Of a stretch of DNA of 45,817 bases, positions 18,049 through 25,667 are shown one piece after another; within the stretch, counting starts at the first letter, position 1, and each line of letters starts with the position of its first letter. The position numbers and the translations under genes were made by a program. Source of the DNA: Vulcanimicrobiota bacterium (lineage in GTDB: Bacteria; Vulcanimicrobiota; Vulcanimicrobiia; Vulcanimicrobiales; Vulcanimicrobiaceae); assembly GCA_003161435.1 (NCBI GenBank), contig PMOS01000034.1:86588-132404 (forward strand), in the 5' to 3' direction. Below the pieces are notes generated by a model. It saw only the letters and a list, made by a program, of their open reading frames with translations. It searched no databases and was not told where the DNA came from.

Positions 18049-19110
18049 GTGCGAAACTCAGTCGTATCGGCTACGGGCGTGACCGCGGTTCTCGCCCTTC
18101 TGGTCACGCTTACGGTCGCGGCGCTGCCGCTTCGCGGCGGCGCTGCGCTCGCGGTGAACTACCATCTTGCGCGAACCTTTGCGTTGCCCGGCGACGGCGG
18201 CTGGGATTACCTTTCATACGATCCGGTGGGCAAGCGGCTTTTCGTGTCGCGCGGAACACGGGTCATGGTCATCGATCCGGCGCTCGGTACCGTGCTCACC
18301 GAAATCCCGGACACGCCCGGCGTGCATGGGATCGCGCTCGCGCAAGACCTGGGCAAAGGCTACACCAGCAACGGCCGTGACAACAGCGTGTCGGTGTTCG
18401 ACCTCGCGACGCTCAAGACGACCGGGAAAGTCACGATCGACGCCAAGAATCCCGACGCTATCGTCTACGACCCGGCCTCCAAACGCGTGTTCACCGGTAA
18501 CGGAGGCAGCGGCAACATTACCGCGATCGACGCGACGACCAACACGGTCGTCGGCAACGTCGCTCTGCCGGGTCGGCCGGAGTTCGGCGCCGCCGGCAAC
18601 GGCATGGTCTATTTCAACATCGAGGACAAGAACGAAGTCGTGGCGATCGACGCCCGCAAGAACACGCTGGTGAACACCTGGCCGCTGGGCTCATGCGACG
18701 GACCATCGGGTTTGTCCATCGATGCGGCGCACCACCGCCTGTTCTCGGGTTGCCACAACAAGGTGATGATGGTGGTGAATAGCGACAACGGCGCCATCGT
18801 CGCGACGCTTCCGATCGGACAGGGCACCGACGCAACAGCCTTCGATCCCGGCTCGCAACTCGCGTTCAGCTCGAACGGCGACGGCACGCTGACGGTTGCC
18901 CGCGAAGATGCGCCGGGAGCGGTTGCCGTCGTGCAAAACGCGACCACGCGAGCCGGAGCGCGCACGCTGGCGGTCGACACGAACACGCACGACGTCTATC
19001 TCGTTACGGCGCAGTTCACGCTCGGAACGCCCCCGCCCGGCCAAACCCGTCCCTCGCGCACGATGGTGCCCGGCTCGTTCACGCTGCTCGTGATGAGCAA
19101 CCACCCCTAA
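18049..19110 (+). CDS. YncE-like secreted beta-propeller protein
   Basis: 353 residues from the GTG at 18049. An N-terminal hydrophobic segment (VTAVLALLVTLTVAAL) gives export or anchoring. The rest is a series of propeller repeats with the VFDLATLKTTGKVTID, AIDATTNTVVGNVALPG and VNSDNGAIVATLPIG blade pattern typical of YncE/PQQ-like surface proteins. Such proteins bind ligands or act as scaffolds; no enzymatic residues are evident. The first blades read WDYLSYDPVGKRLFVSRG. ATG 17956 would add 31 residues and overlap the start of the divergent gene, so GTG is preferred. It sits between the two copies of the duplicated pair. Confidence 0.82.
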   Translation: MRNSVVSATGVTAVLALLVTLTVAALPLRGGAALAVNYHLARTFALPGDGGWDYLSYDPVGKRLFVSRGTRVMVIDPALGTVLTEIPDTPGVHGIALAQDLGKGYTSNGRDNSVSVFDLATLKTTGKVTIDAKNPDAIVYDPASKRVFTGNGGSGNITAIDATTNTVVGNVALPGRPEFGAAGNGMVYFNIEDKNEVVAIDARKNTLVNTWPLGSCDGPSGLSIDAAHHRLFSGCHNKVMMVVNSDNGAIVATLPIGQGTDATAFDPGSQLAFSSNGDGTLTVAREDAPGAVAVVQNATTRAGARTLAVDTNTHDVYLVTAQFTLGTPPPGQTRPSRTMVPGSFTLLVMSNHP

Positions 19111-19171
19111 TCTTTGAATGCCTCATTACGAAGGCGAGTCGCCGCCCGGGAACCGCTCCGGAGGCAGATGA

Positions 19172-19188
19172 GTAGGGTTCCCCCCCAT
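19172..19188 (+). promoter_or_regulatory. Conserved upstream motif GTAGGG-TT-C7-AT (copy 2)
   Basis: Reads GTAGGGTTCCCCCCCAT, 65 bases before the ATG of the secreted protein at 19253. It differs from copy 1 by one missing A and one extra C. It is the only block clearly shared between the upstream regions of the two paralogs. Confidence 0.5.
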
Positions 19189-19252
19189 ACCGCGGGGCAT
19201 GCGCGCGTCCTATCGTGAAGTCGGAATTCTCACCAGACCTTCGGGAGAAATC

Positions 19253-19660
19253 ATGAACTTGTCCCTCAAGCTTCGTTACGCGAGCGCGCTCGCCGGATTC
19301 GCCCTTGCCGTATCCATTCCAGGTGTCGCTTCGGCCGCAAATTTCGCCGGGGTGTGGTCCTTCAGCGGCGCGATGGGCAACCCGGCGGTCGAAACCATCG
19401 CGCCGGTATGCGTCTTCCGGCAGTCCGGAAACACGCTCACCGGCTCTTGCAAAGGGCCGGCCGGCATCGGGTCGGTGACGGGCGGCGGAGTGAACGGCGT
19501 GCGAATGACGTTTCGGTGGAACCGAATCGCGACGTCCGCTGCCCAGCGCAACGGCGTCATCACCTTCTTCGGAGTCGCGAGCGCGAGCGGCATCAGAGGA
19601 ACCTGGACGGATTCGTACCGCCCGGGCGGCGTCGGAGTCTTCGTCGGGCGGAGGCCGTAG
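19253..19660 (+). CDS. Small secreted protein, copy 2 of a paralogous pair
   Basis: 135 residues, the same length as copy 1. Signal peptide SALAGFALAVSIPGVASA, mature start ANFAGVWSFSG, cysteines in APVCVFRQSG and TGSCKGP, and the RGTWTDSY segment near the end. The ATG at 19253 is preceded by a gggaga ribosome site and fits the signal peptide; an in-frame GTG-type extension upstream is not supported. It is followed 78 bases later by the second membrane-protein copy on the same strand. The conserved motif lies upstream at 19172. Function unknown; an extracytoplasmic beta-barrel is likely. Confidence 0.78.
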   Translation: MNLSLKLRYASALAGFALAVSIPGVASAANFAGVWSFSGAMGNPAVETIAPVCVFRQSGNTLTGSCKGPAGIGSVTGGGVNGVRMTFRWNRIATSAAQRNGVITFFGVASASGIRGTWTDSYRPGGVGVFVGRRP

Positions 19661-19738
19661 GAAAGCCGTCCAACCCTCGCACCTCAACGGGGCTCGCAGC
19701 GATGCGGGCCTTCGTTCTGTCGATTCGGAGGCGACCCA

Positions 19739-20446
19739 ATGCACGCGGAAGATCGGACGTGGACGTACGGACCGGCGGCGCGGATCGTGGTCGGGTTTCT
19801 CGTCGTGGTCATTTTCGGCGTCGCTGGTTTGTTGTTCGTCCTGCCGGTGATATTGGGCGGCGTCGACCGCGGCGGCCTCACGATCATCGACGTCACCGGC
19901 ATCGTCATCGCGGGATTCGGCGTCTTCATGGCGTTTGGGCTGAGCGCGTTCGCGCGGACGCGCATCAGCCTCGTAACCGGCCTCGGCGGGGTGTCGCTCG
20001 AAGCGACGGTACCCGTTGGCCACAACGGGTTCCTGATGCCGCGCTTCCGCACGACACGGCTGCCGGCACGCGAGATCGGATCGGTCGAACGCCGGGTGGA
20101 GGTCTTTCGGACGTTCGGGCTGACGAGCATGCGGGAGTCGCTTTCGGTCGTGACGGACGGCGGCGAACGGATCGGCCTTTTCAGCAACGCGAACGGTTCG
20201 CTCAACCGTCTGCCGCTCGCGGAGATCGCCGCTGCGATCGCGGCGGCCGCCGGCGTTGCCGTCACCGACGATGGTACCGTCCTGACGAAAGCGCGCGGTC
20301 TCTACGGCGAGGCGTCGTCGACGTGGAACGAGCGCCCACTCGACGCGCCAAGTGCGAGCAAGGCGCGCCGAGCGGCGACGCGAACGCTCCAGATTCTCGT
20401 CGGCCTCATGATGCTCGGCTTCGTCCTGCGGGCGTGTACCAGCTGA
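19739..20446 (+). CDS. Two- or three-TM membrane protein, copy 2 of a paralogous pair
   Basis: 235-residue paralog of the protein at 17259-17957. It has helices IVVGFLVVVIFGVAGLLFVL and IVIAGFGVFMAFGLSAFA, a soluble domain with LPAREIGSVERRVEVFRTFGL and RESLSVVTDGGERIGLFSN, and a C-terminal helix ending VLRACTS. Because sequence is conserved best in the soluble domain and its C-terminal GLYGEASSTWNERPLD segment, that part is probably the functional core. It follows the secreted copy 2, whereas copy 1 has the membrane gene first in transcription order. Confidence 0.78.
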   Translation: MHAEDRTWTYGPAARIVVGFLVVVIFGVAGLLFVLPVILGGVDRGGLTIIDVTGIVIAGFGVFMAFGLSAFARTRISLVTGLGGVSLEATVPVGHNGFLMPRFRTTRLPAREIGSVERRVEVFRTFGLTSMRESLSVVTDGGERIGLFSNANGSLNRLPLAEIAAAIAAAAGVAVTDDGTVLTKARGLYGEASSTWNERPLDAPSASKARRAATRTLQILVGLMMLGFVLRACTS

Positions 20447-20449
20447 CGG

Positions 20450-23224
20450 CTAGAATCGCGTCGTGAACGATAGTGTCACGATCCGCGGTTGGAGGCCGAG
20501 CAGCTCGGCGCTCGTACCGAACCCCGTGGTGAGTGACTGCGTGATGGCGTTGGTGTACGGCGCCGCGTAGTGGTTCTCGGGATTCGGCAGCTGCTCGCCG
20601 AAATAGCCGTAGATCTGGCTCGCTTGGTTGAAAAGATTGTACGCGCTGAGCGTGACCGTGAGACGCCGTCCAAGCGCTCTCGACACGAAACCGTTGACGA
20701 AGGTATAGGCTGGGCGATTGAGCGTGTTGCCGACCCCGACGTAATAGCCTTGCAGCTGCGCTTCGAACCCGCGCCGATTGCTGTAATCGACAGAGATGGA
20801 TCCCTTGTGTACTGGGATACCGTTGATTTGGCCGCCGTCGAGAAGGAACGGGTTGTTCACGAGCACGTCGACGGGTTCTCCGAACTGCTGGGACGACTGG
20901 ATGTCGTAGCTGTAGTCGACCGCGACCTGCGGGGCAACGCGGACCCGACCGGTCAGCTCGATGCCCCGGAACAGCGCAGACGACGCGTTGAAGACGCCCG
21001 ACAGGCCCAAGTGCGGAACGACCGTCGCAGCCGTGTAGTTGGTTCCGCACGCACTGTTGATCTTCGTCGCGAAGCCGGCCAGCGAACCGGCGATGGTCGG
21101 ATTCGCAAGGGCGAAGGGCGTGATCGGAAAGACACCGGAAAATAACTGGCCTTTCACGCTGGACACATAGCCCACCACGTTGACGGACGTATCTGCCCAA
21201 AAGCGATGACCGTAGGCAGCCTCGACGTCGGTCGATCGCTCTGGATCGAGGCTCCCGCTGCCTCCGGTTGCGACCGAGTTGAGCAGATTCGACGCGCACG
21301 TCGAATTGAGGCTCGAGGGGTTGTTGAAGCCGCTGAGCGCGTTCGCGAACGCCACGTTCGCCCCGGGGTCGCCGTCGGCCTGACCGCCCGTCAAGCGAAA
21401 GACGTCTCGCGGCGTCGTCTTGAAGACGAACGAGATGCGTGGATCGAACGACGTGCGCTGCGTGACGCTGCTCCGGCGGTCCCACGCGTTGAGATAGATC
21501 GCGAGCTTCGTGTTCGGCGTGTAGTTCTCGCGCAGGAAAAAGCTGTAGTCGCCTTCACCGAGATTGGGCTGCGGAATGAGCGAGATCACGTTTGCCGTCG
21601 CGTTGTAGGCGACGTTATTTCCCGTTTCCTGTTGGTGCTCGACGAAATAACCGAAGCCGAAATCGTTGTTCGCGCTCACGATGTCGTCGGTTATCAAGAA
21701 CCCGTGCGTCAGGTAGTTATCGGTATACGTTCCGCCGCCGACGTCAAAGGTGCCCGTCGGGTCGAGTCCCGCTGCCGCCGAGGAGTACTTGTGGAAGTTG
21801 TAATAGTCGCTGTAGGCGTCGATCGCAATCGCCTGGTTGCCGAGCTGCGTCGTAAACTGCGCGTTGAAGTCCTGAAGTGTCGTACCGCGATTACGGTCCT
21901 CTCCGCCGCCAAACGGTCCGTACGACTGTTGCGCCCATTGTTGGGCCGTATAACACGCGCTCGGATTCGCGTTCGTAACGACGAGGTAGCCGCCGGGACA
22001 AGTCTGGGGCAACGTCTGGACTTGCGCGAGACGCGTGGCGTACGGAATGTAGTCGTTGTCCCCGTTTCCGGTGCTGTCGCTGTGATGATTTCCCGCGTAC
22101 GCGGTGAACGTCAACGCCGACGTCGGAGTCAGGCTGTAGCGCAGCTTGACTAAGTCGTTCAATTCCTTATAGTCGCCGCTCACCGAGTAGGTGTTGAGTG
22201 CCGTGTTGCAACTCGTAAGGTCGTTCGATGCCGTGCACGCTCCGCCGTTGGGGAGATTCAAGTTGTTATTCGGCCGCGATCCCTGGAAGACCAGGCCCGG
22301 CGCGAAGTCTCCGGAGGTACCAACGACGGAATGGCCGATCGCGAATCCGAGCCGGCCCACCGTTCCGGTCGCTTTGAAAATCGTCCCGAGGGTGCCGTCG
22401 CTGCCGACTTCTTGCGTGAGCACGGCGTGCGGCTGCGTCGTGGGCGAGAGCGTCTGGAAGTCGATCGTTCCCCCGATGACATCGACGCCGTAGAGGCCCG
22501 ACGCGCCCGATCCCAGCGTCACTTGAATGTTGCCGAGCAGCGAAAACGGGGAGTTCGCGTAGTTGTAGTAGTCCTGGTTGAGCACGCCGATCGGACCGAT
22601 CGGATGGCCGTCGATCAGGGCCCGCACTTCGCCGGCGCCCATGCCGCGAATATCGACCGAGGTGTCGTCGCCGACCGTATGCGGGCCTCCCGAGAGGTTC
22701 ACGCCCGGAACCTGGCCGATCGCGTCGCCCGCTTTGAGGAAGCCTTGGTCCTGGATTTGATTCGGATCGAGGTCGTGCTGAATCGTGGATGACGCTGCCA
22801 ACGTGTTGCCGTGAAGGGCCGCCGCCCTCGTCGAGCCGATCACGCGTAGGTCGGTAGTGCCGGCCGTCGACGCCCGCAAGAGGGGAGTGCGAATGTTTGC
22901 GGTGGAGCCGCCTACCACAACGATGTCGTCGACGCGCGCCGACGCGTACCCGGTAGCATTGATCACGACGCTGTAATCACCGGGAGACTTGCCGGCGAAC
23001 GTATATTGGCCGTCGCCATTGGAGCTCGTCCTATCGATGATGGTGGTGCCTTGATAGAGGATTACGGCAGCGCCAGTAATGCCCAAGCCGTTGTCCTGCG
23101 TCACGATCGTGCCCGTGATGTTTGCAGTTGGGGCTTGAGCGAGAGCTACGACGGGTGAAGCCGCCGTGGTCGCAGCAAGAAACAGCGCGACAAGCGCAGG
23201 AAGAGCTTTTCGTAGGATTTGCAT
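20450..23224 (-). CDS. TonB-dependent outer-membrane receptor with carboxypeptidase-regulatory-like domain
   Basis: 924-residue receptor. Signal peptide (ALPALVALFLAATTAASPVVALA), a CarboxypepD_reg-like domain (ANITGTIVTQDNGLGITGAAV to about residue 120), a plug (IGQVPGVNLSGG, VDIRGMGAGEVRALIDGHPIG, VDVIGGTIDFQ), then a barrel ending in LSFTTRF with the C-terminal aromatic residue expected for BAM assembly. The ligand is not predictable. It is convergent with the membrane protein at 19739 (3 bases between the stops) and is probably expressed alone from the AT-richer 23225-23315 interval. Confidence 0.92.
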   Translation of the reverse strand: MQILRKALPALVALFLAATTAASPVVALAQAPTANITGTIVTQDNGLGITGAAVILYQGTTIIDRTSSNGDGQYTFAGKSPGDYSVVINATGYASARVDDIVVVGGSTANIRTPLLRASTAGTTDLRVIGSTRAAALHGNTLAASSTIQHDLDPNQIQDQGFLKAGDAIGQVPGVNLSGGPHTVGDDTSVDIRGMGAGEVRALIDGHPIGPIGVLNQDYYNYANSPFSLLGNIQVTLGSGASGLYGVDVIGGTIDFQTLSPTTQPHAVLTQEVGSDGTLGTIFKATGTVGRLGFAIGHSVVGTSGDFAPGLVFQGSRPNNNLNLPNGGACTASNDLTSCNTALNTYSVSGDYKELNDLVKLRYSLTPTSALTFTAYAGNHHSDSTGNGDNDYIPYATRLAQVQTLPQTCPGGYLVVTNANPSACYTAQQWAQQSYGPFGGGEDRNRGTTLQDFNAQFTTQLGNQAIAIDAYSDYYNFHKYSSAAAGLDPTGTFDVGGGTYTDNYLTHGFLITDDIVSANNDFGFGYFVEHQQETGNNVAYNATANVISLIPQPNLGEGDYSFFLRENYTPNTKLAIYLNAWDRRSSVTQRTSFDPRISFVFKTTPRDVFRLTGGQADGDPGANVAFANALSGFNNPSSLNSTCASNLLNSVATGGSGSLDPERSTDVEAAYGHRFWADTSVNVVGYVSSVKGQLFSGVFPITPFALANPTIAGSLAGFATKINSACGTNYTAATVVPHLGLSGVFNASSALFRGIELTGRVRVAPQVAVDYSYDIQSSQQFGEPVDVLVNNPFLLDGGQINGIPVHKGSISVDYSNRRGFEAQLQGYYVGVGNTLNRPAYTFVNGFVSRALGRRLTVTLSAYNLFNQASQIYGYFGEQLPNPENHYAAPYTNAITQSLTTGFGTSAELLGLQPRIVTLSFTTRF

Positions 23225-23315
23225 CGGTCCTTACGATGTTGTCGTCGCAACCTTAAGGCTTCTCGAAGCAGAGATTAAGTCGACATCAAGACTGGATGCC
23301 GGTACGTTCGGGCAC

Positions 23316-24215
23316 TCAGCGCCGTTTGAGTTCGTCGAGCTCTTCGAGTGTGCGTGGCCAGTCCGCTTTGAGCAGTCGCGACAAGCTGCGATCGGCCAGG
23401 AGCCGGCCGCCGGTTTGACAACGCGCGCAATAGTTCGTCTCGTTGTCGGCGAAGCGAATGCGCTGCACCGGCTCACCGCACTGCGGACACGGTTGGCCGA
23501 AGCGGCCGTGAACCGCCATGTCGTCGCGAAACGCGGTCACGCGTTCGGGGAATTTCCCCTTCGTCTCCTCGCGCAGCCGATCGATCCAGGTTTGCAGCGT
23601 CGAGCGCGTCGCGCCGAACAGCCGCTCCCAGTCGTTGGGCGCGAGGCTCCGGGTGAGTGCGACCGGTGAGAGCCGGGCGGCGTGAAGGATCTCGTCGGAA
23701 TAGGCGTTGCCGATGCCGCTCACGATGCGCGGATCGGTGAGCGCGCGTTTGAGCGTGCGGTTCTCGACGGTCAGCGCGTGGCGGAACGCGTCGAGGTCGC
23801 AGGCGAACACGTCGATGCCGCCGGGGTCGACGGCGTGAAGCGCATCCTCGCCGCGAACGATGTGCAGCGACGCGCGGCGTTTCGTGCCGGCTTCGGTGAG
23901 GACCAATGAACCGTTGGGGAAATCGAAGGCCGCGAGCTGATTGCGGCCCGCGAGCTTCGCCCCCGCCGGCCGCCAGTGAAGGCGGCCGGCGATCATCAGG
24001 TGGAGCACGAGCCACAGGCCGCCATCGACGCCGATCGCGATGCGCTTGCCGACGCGCCGGATCTCGCGCACGACGCGGCCTTCAACGCTTGCGACCGGTG
24101 GGTCTGCGGTGCGCAGCAGGAACACGTTCGCCAGGCGCACGTGCTCGAGCGGTTGCCCGACGATGCGCGGCTCGAGCGCGCTGATGTAAGCGGCAACATC
24201 CGGAAGCTCCGGCAT
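23316..24215 (-). CDS. Fpg/Nei family DNA glycosylase/AP lyase
   Basis: 299-residue base-excision repair enzyme. The N-terminus PELPDV carries the catalytic proline (P2 after Met removal is the nucleophile) and E3. Internal signature elements are RRVGKRIAIG, LHLMIAGRLHW and the LTEAGTKRRASL lysine region; the helix-two-turn-helix has SGIGNAYSDEILHAARLSP. The C-terminal zinc finger CPQC...CARCQ is intact. Replacement of the usual PELPEV by PELPDV, and the GGRLLADRSLSRLL end, place it in a divergent Fpg/Nei-like subgroup, so oxidised purine versus pyrimidine preference is uncertain. Confidence 0.92.
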   Translation of the reverse strand: MPELPDVAAYISALEPRIVGQPLEHVRLANVFLLRTADPPVASVEGRVVREIRRVGKRIAIGVDGGLWLVLHLMIAGRLHWRPAGAKLAGRNQLAAFDFPNGSLVLTEAGTKRRASLHIVRGEDALHAVDPGGIDVFACDLDAFRHALTVENRTLKRALTDPRIVSGIGNAYSDEILHAARLSPVALTRSLAPNDWERLFGATRSTLQTWIDRLREETKGKFPERVTAFRDDMAVHGRFGQPCPQCGEPVQRIRFADNETNYCARCQTGGRLLADRSLSRLLKADWPRTLEELDELKRR

Positions 24216-24313
24216 AGGATCGGCTTCTCCGCCGTCGTCGACGGCGAATCCTTACGCGACGACCGGGCCTGCGGTGGCCCACGGGGCGTCCGGAAGTCCG
24301 CACGTGGCGACAC

Positions 24314-24433
24314 CTCGATTTCGCCTGGTCGATCGCGAGCCGTTATTACGTCATGCAGCGCGGCACCGTCGTGCGAACCGGCGCCACCGCTGACGAACAG
24401 CCCGACGAGGTGGCGCCGCTGCTCAGCGTCTGA
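24314..24433 (+). pseudogene. C-terminal remnant of an ABC transporter ATPase, UrtE/LivF-like
   Basis: A 39-codon stretch in frame 2 reads LDFAWSIASRYYVMQRG, continues through TVVRTGATADEQ, and ends PLLSV before a TGA. This is the shape of the extreme C-terminus of branched-chain amino acid or urea importer ATPases (LivF/UrtE), after the H-loop: FA..lAdRyyVM.rG.vv..G. The codons just upstream show no ATPase homology, and no Walker A, signature or Walker B is present, so only a tail remains. It lies between the glycosylase start and the dehydrogenase. UrtE is an attractive match because urease is in the same window, but the stretch is too short to separate UrtE from LivF. Confidence 0.5.
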
Positions 24434-24497
24434 GGGTCTTGCAGTGCGCGACGATCGTGAAGGGGATCACGGCGATGCACCGGGTACGTGTGGGAAG

Positions 24498-25460
24498 ATG
24501 AAGCTTGGGATCATCGGGGCGGGGGCCGTAGGTGCGGCCGTGGCGATGGCGGTCTGCGGACGAGGTCATGCCTGCCAGATCACGCTGGTCGATAAGAACG
24601 CCGCGCGGGCGAAGGGCGTAGCAACGGATTTGCGCTACGGCGTTCCGGTTTCGCCGCTGGTCGACGTGGAGGCGGGCGACTACGAGGCGCTCGTGGGCGC
24701 GGAACTGGTGATCGTCACCGCCGGGATCAACGAGCAGGCCGGCGGTGCGACCGACCGCAGCGATCCGCTCGGCCGCCTACGGCTGCTCGACGCCAACGTC
24801 AAGGTGTTCGAAGACGTCATCCCGCGCGTCGTGGCGGTTGCGCCCGACGCTCCCATCCTGGTCGTGACCAATCCGCCCGAGCCGCTGGTGGACGTGGCGC
24901 GCGCGCTGGCAGGGCACGAACGCGTGCTGAGCACGAGCACGTTCTTGGACACGCTGCGGTTTCGCGTGCATCTGGGTGAGCGCTTCGGCGTCAGCCCGGC
25001 GAGCGTCAACGCCCAGGTCATCGGCGAACACGGCACCGCCAGCGTCTTTCTATGGTCGACGGCCGGCATCGGCGGCGTCCGCGTTCTCGACGCGGTGCGC
25101 GACCGCGGGATCCCCATCGACGACTTTCGCCGCTCGGTTGAAGAAGACGTGCGTTTTGCGAACATCACGATCATCGAGGGAATCGGCGCGAGCCAGTACG
25201 GCATCGGAATCGTCACCGCCCGTTTGGCGGAGATCATCGTGCGCGACGAACGCGCGATCGTCCCGGTCGGCTCGTACCAAGCGCGCTACGGCGTGACCCT
25301 GTCGCTGCCGACCGTGGTCGGAAGCAGCGGCGCGGTCGAGGTGCTTTGGCCCGCGCTCTCCGATGACGAACAGCGGGCGCTCGACGCGACCGCCGCGCGG
25401 CTGAAAGACGTCGTCAAACACTATCTGCCCGGGGGTGAGCAAGCCATCGGCGCCGGCTAG
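24498..25460 (+). CDS. Lactate/malate dehydrogenase family protein
   Basis: 320-residue NAD-dependent 2-hydroxyacid dehydrogenase. Rossmann motif IIGAGAVGAAVA, adenosine-ribose Asp in LVDKN, VTNPPEPLVDVA, STSTFLDTLRFR with the substrate arginine, and the catalytic histidine in VIGEHGTASVF. The substrate-specificity loop after VTAGINEQ is about eight residues longer than in standard LDH (GGATDRSDPLGRLRLLDAN), so the Q/R102 rule cannot be applied and lactate versus malate or another 2-oxoacid is open. ATG 24498 is preceded by gggaag. The frame is open further upstream but that part crosses the ATPase remnant and lacks homology. Confidence 0.9.
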   Translation: MKLGIIGAGAVGAAVAMAVCGRGHACQITLVDKNAARAKGVATDLRYGVPVSPLVDVEAGDYEALVGAELVIVTAGINEQAGGATDRSDPLGRLRLLDANVKVFEDVIPRVVAVAPDAPILVVTNPPEPLVDVARALAGHERVLSTSTFLDTLRFRVHLGERFGVSPASVNAQVIGEHGTASVFLWSTAGIGGVRVLDAVRDRGIPIDDFRRSVEEDVRFANITIIEGIGASQYGIGIVTARLAEIIVRDERAIVPVGSYQARYGVTLSLPTVVGSSGAVEVLWPALSDDEQRALDATAARLKDVVKHYLPGGEQAIGAG

Positions 25461-25506
25461 GCGAAACGTGCGCCCCGTCGCTTCCTGTGATCTGGCTGGG
25501 TGAAAG

Positions 25507-25521
25507 CTGCGAATTTCGCAG
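25507..25521. promoter_or_regulatory. Inverted repeat CTGCGAA-T-TTCGCAG
   Basis: A perfect 7-bp-arm palindrome with a one-base centre, 146 bases upstream of the S53 peptidase start. It could be an operator for that gene. There is no direct support beyond symmetry and position. Confidence 0.35.
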
Positions 25522-25667
25522 GAACTCTTGACGAAAGCGAAATAGCCTGTGGCACGCCTCGCTGACCGTGCTCGAGCTTGGTGGTAGCGGCGTTGTGCAG
25601 CCCCTTTCGGGCGTCGGAGGTTCTGAGGACCTTGGCATTCACTCGTTTTACGCGAGGAGTATCTCGC

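Noticed and set aside
25528..25556. TTGACG as a -35 box for the S53 peptidase
   Set aside because: No acceptable -10 element at 16-18 bases spacing.
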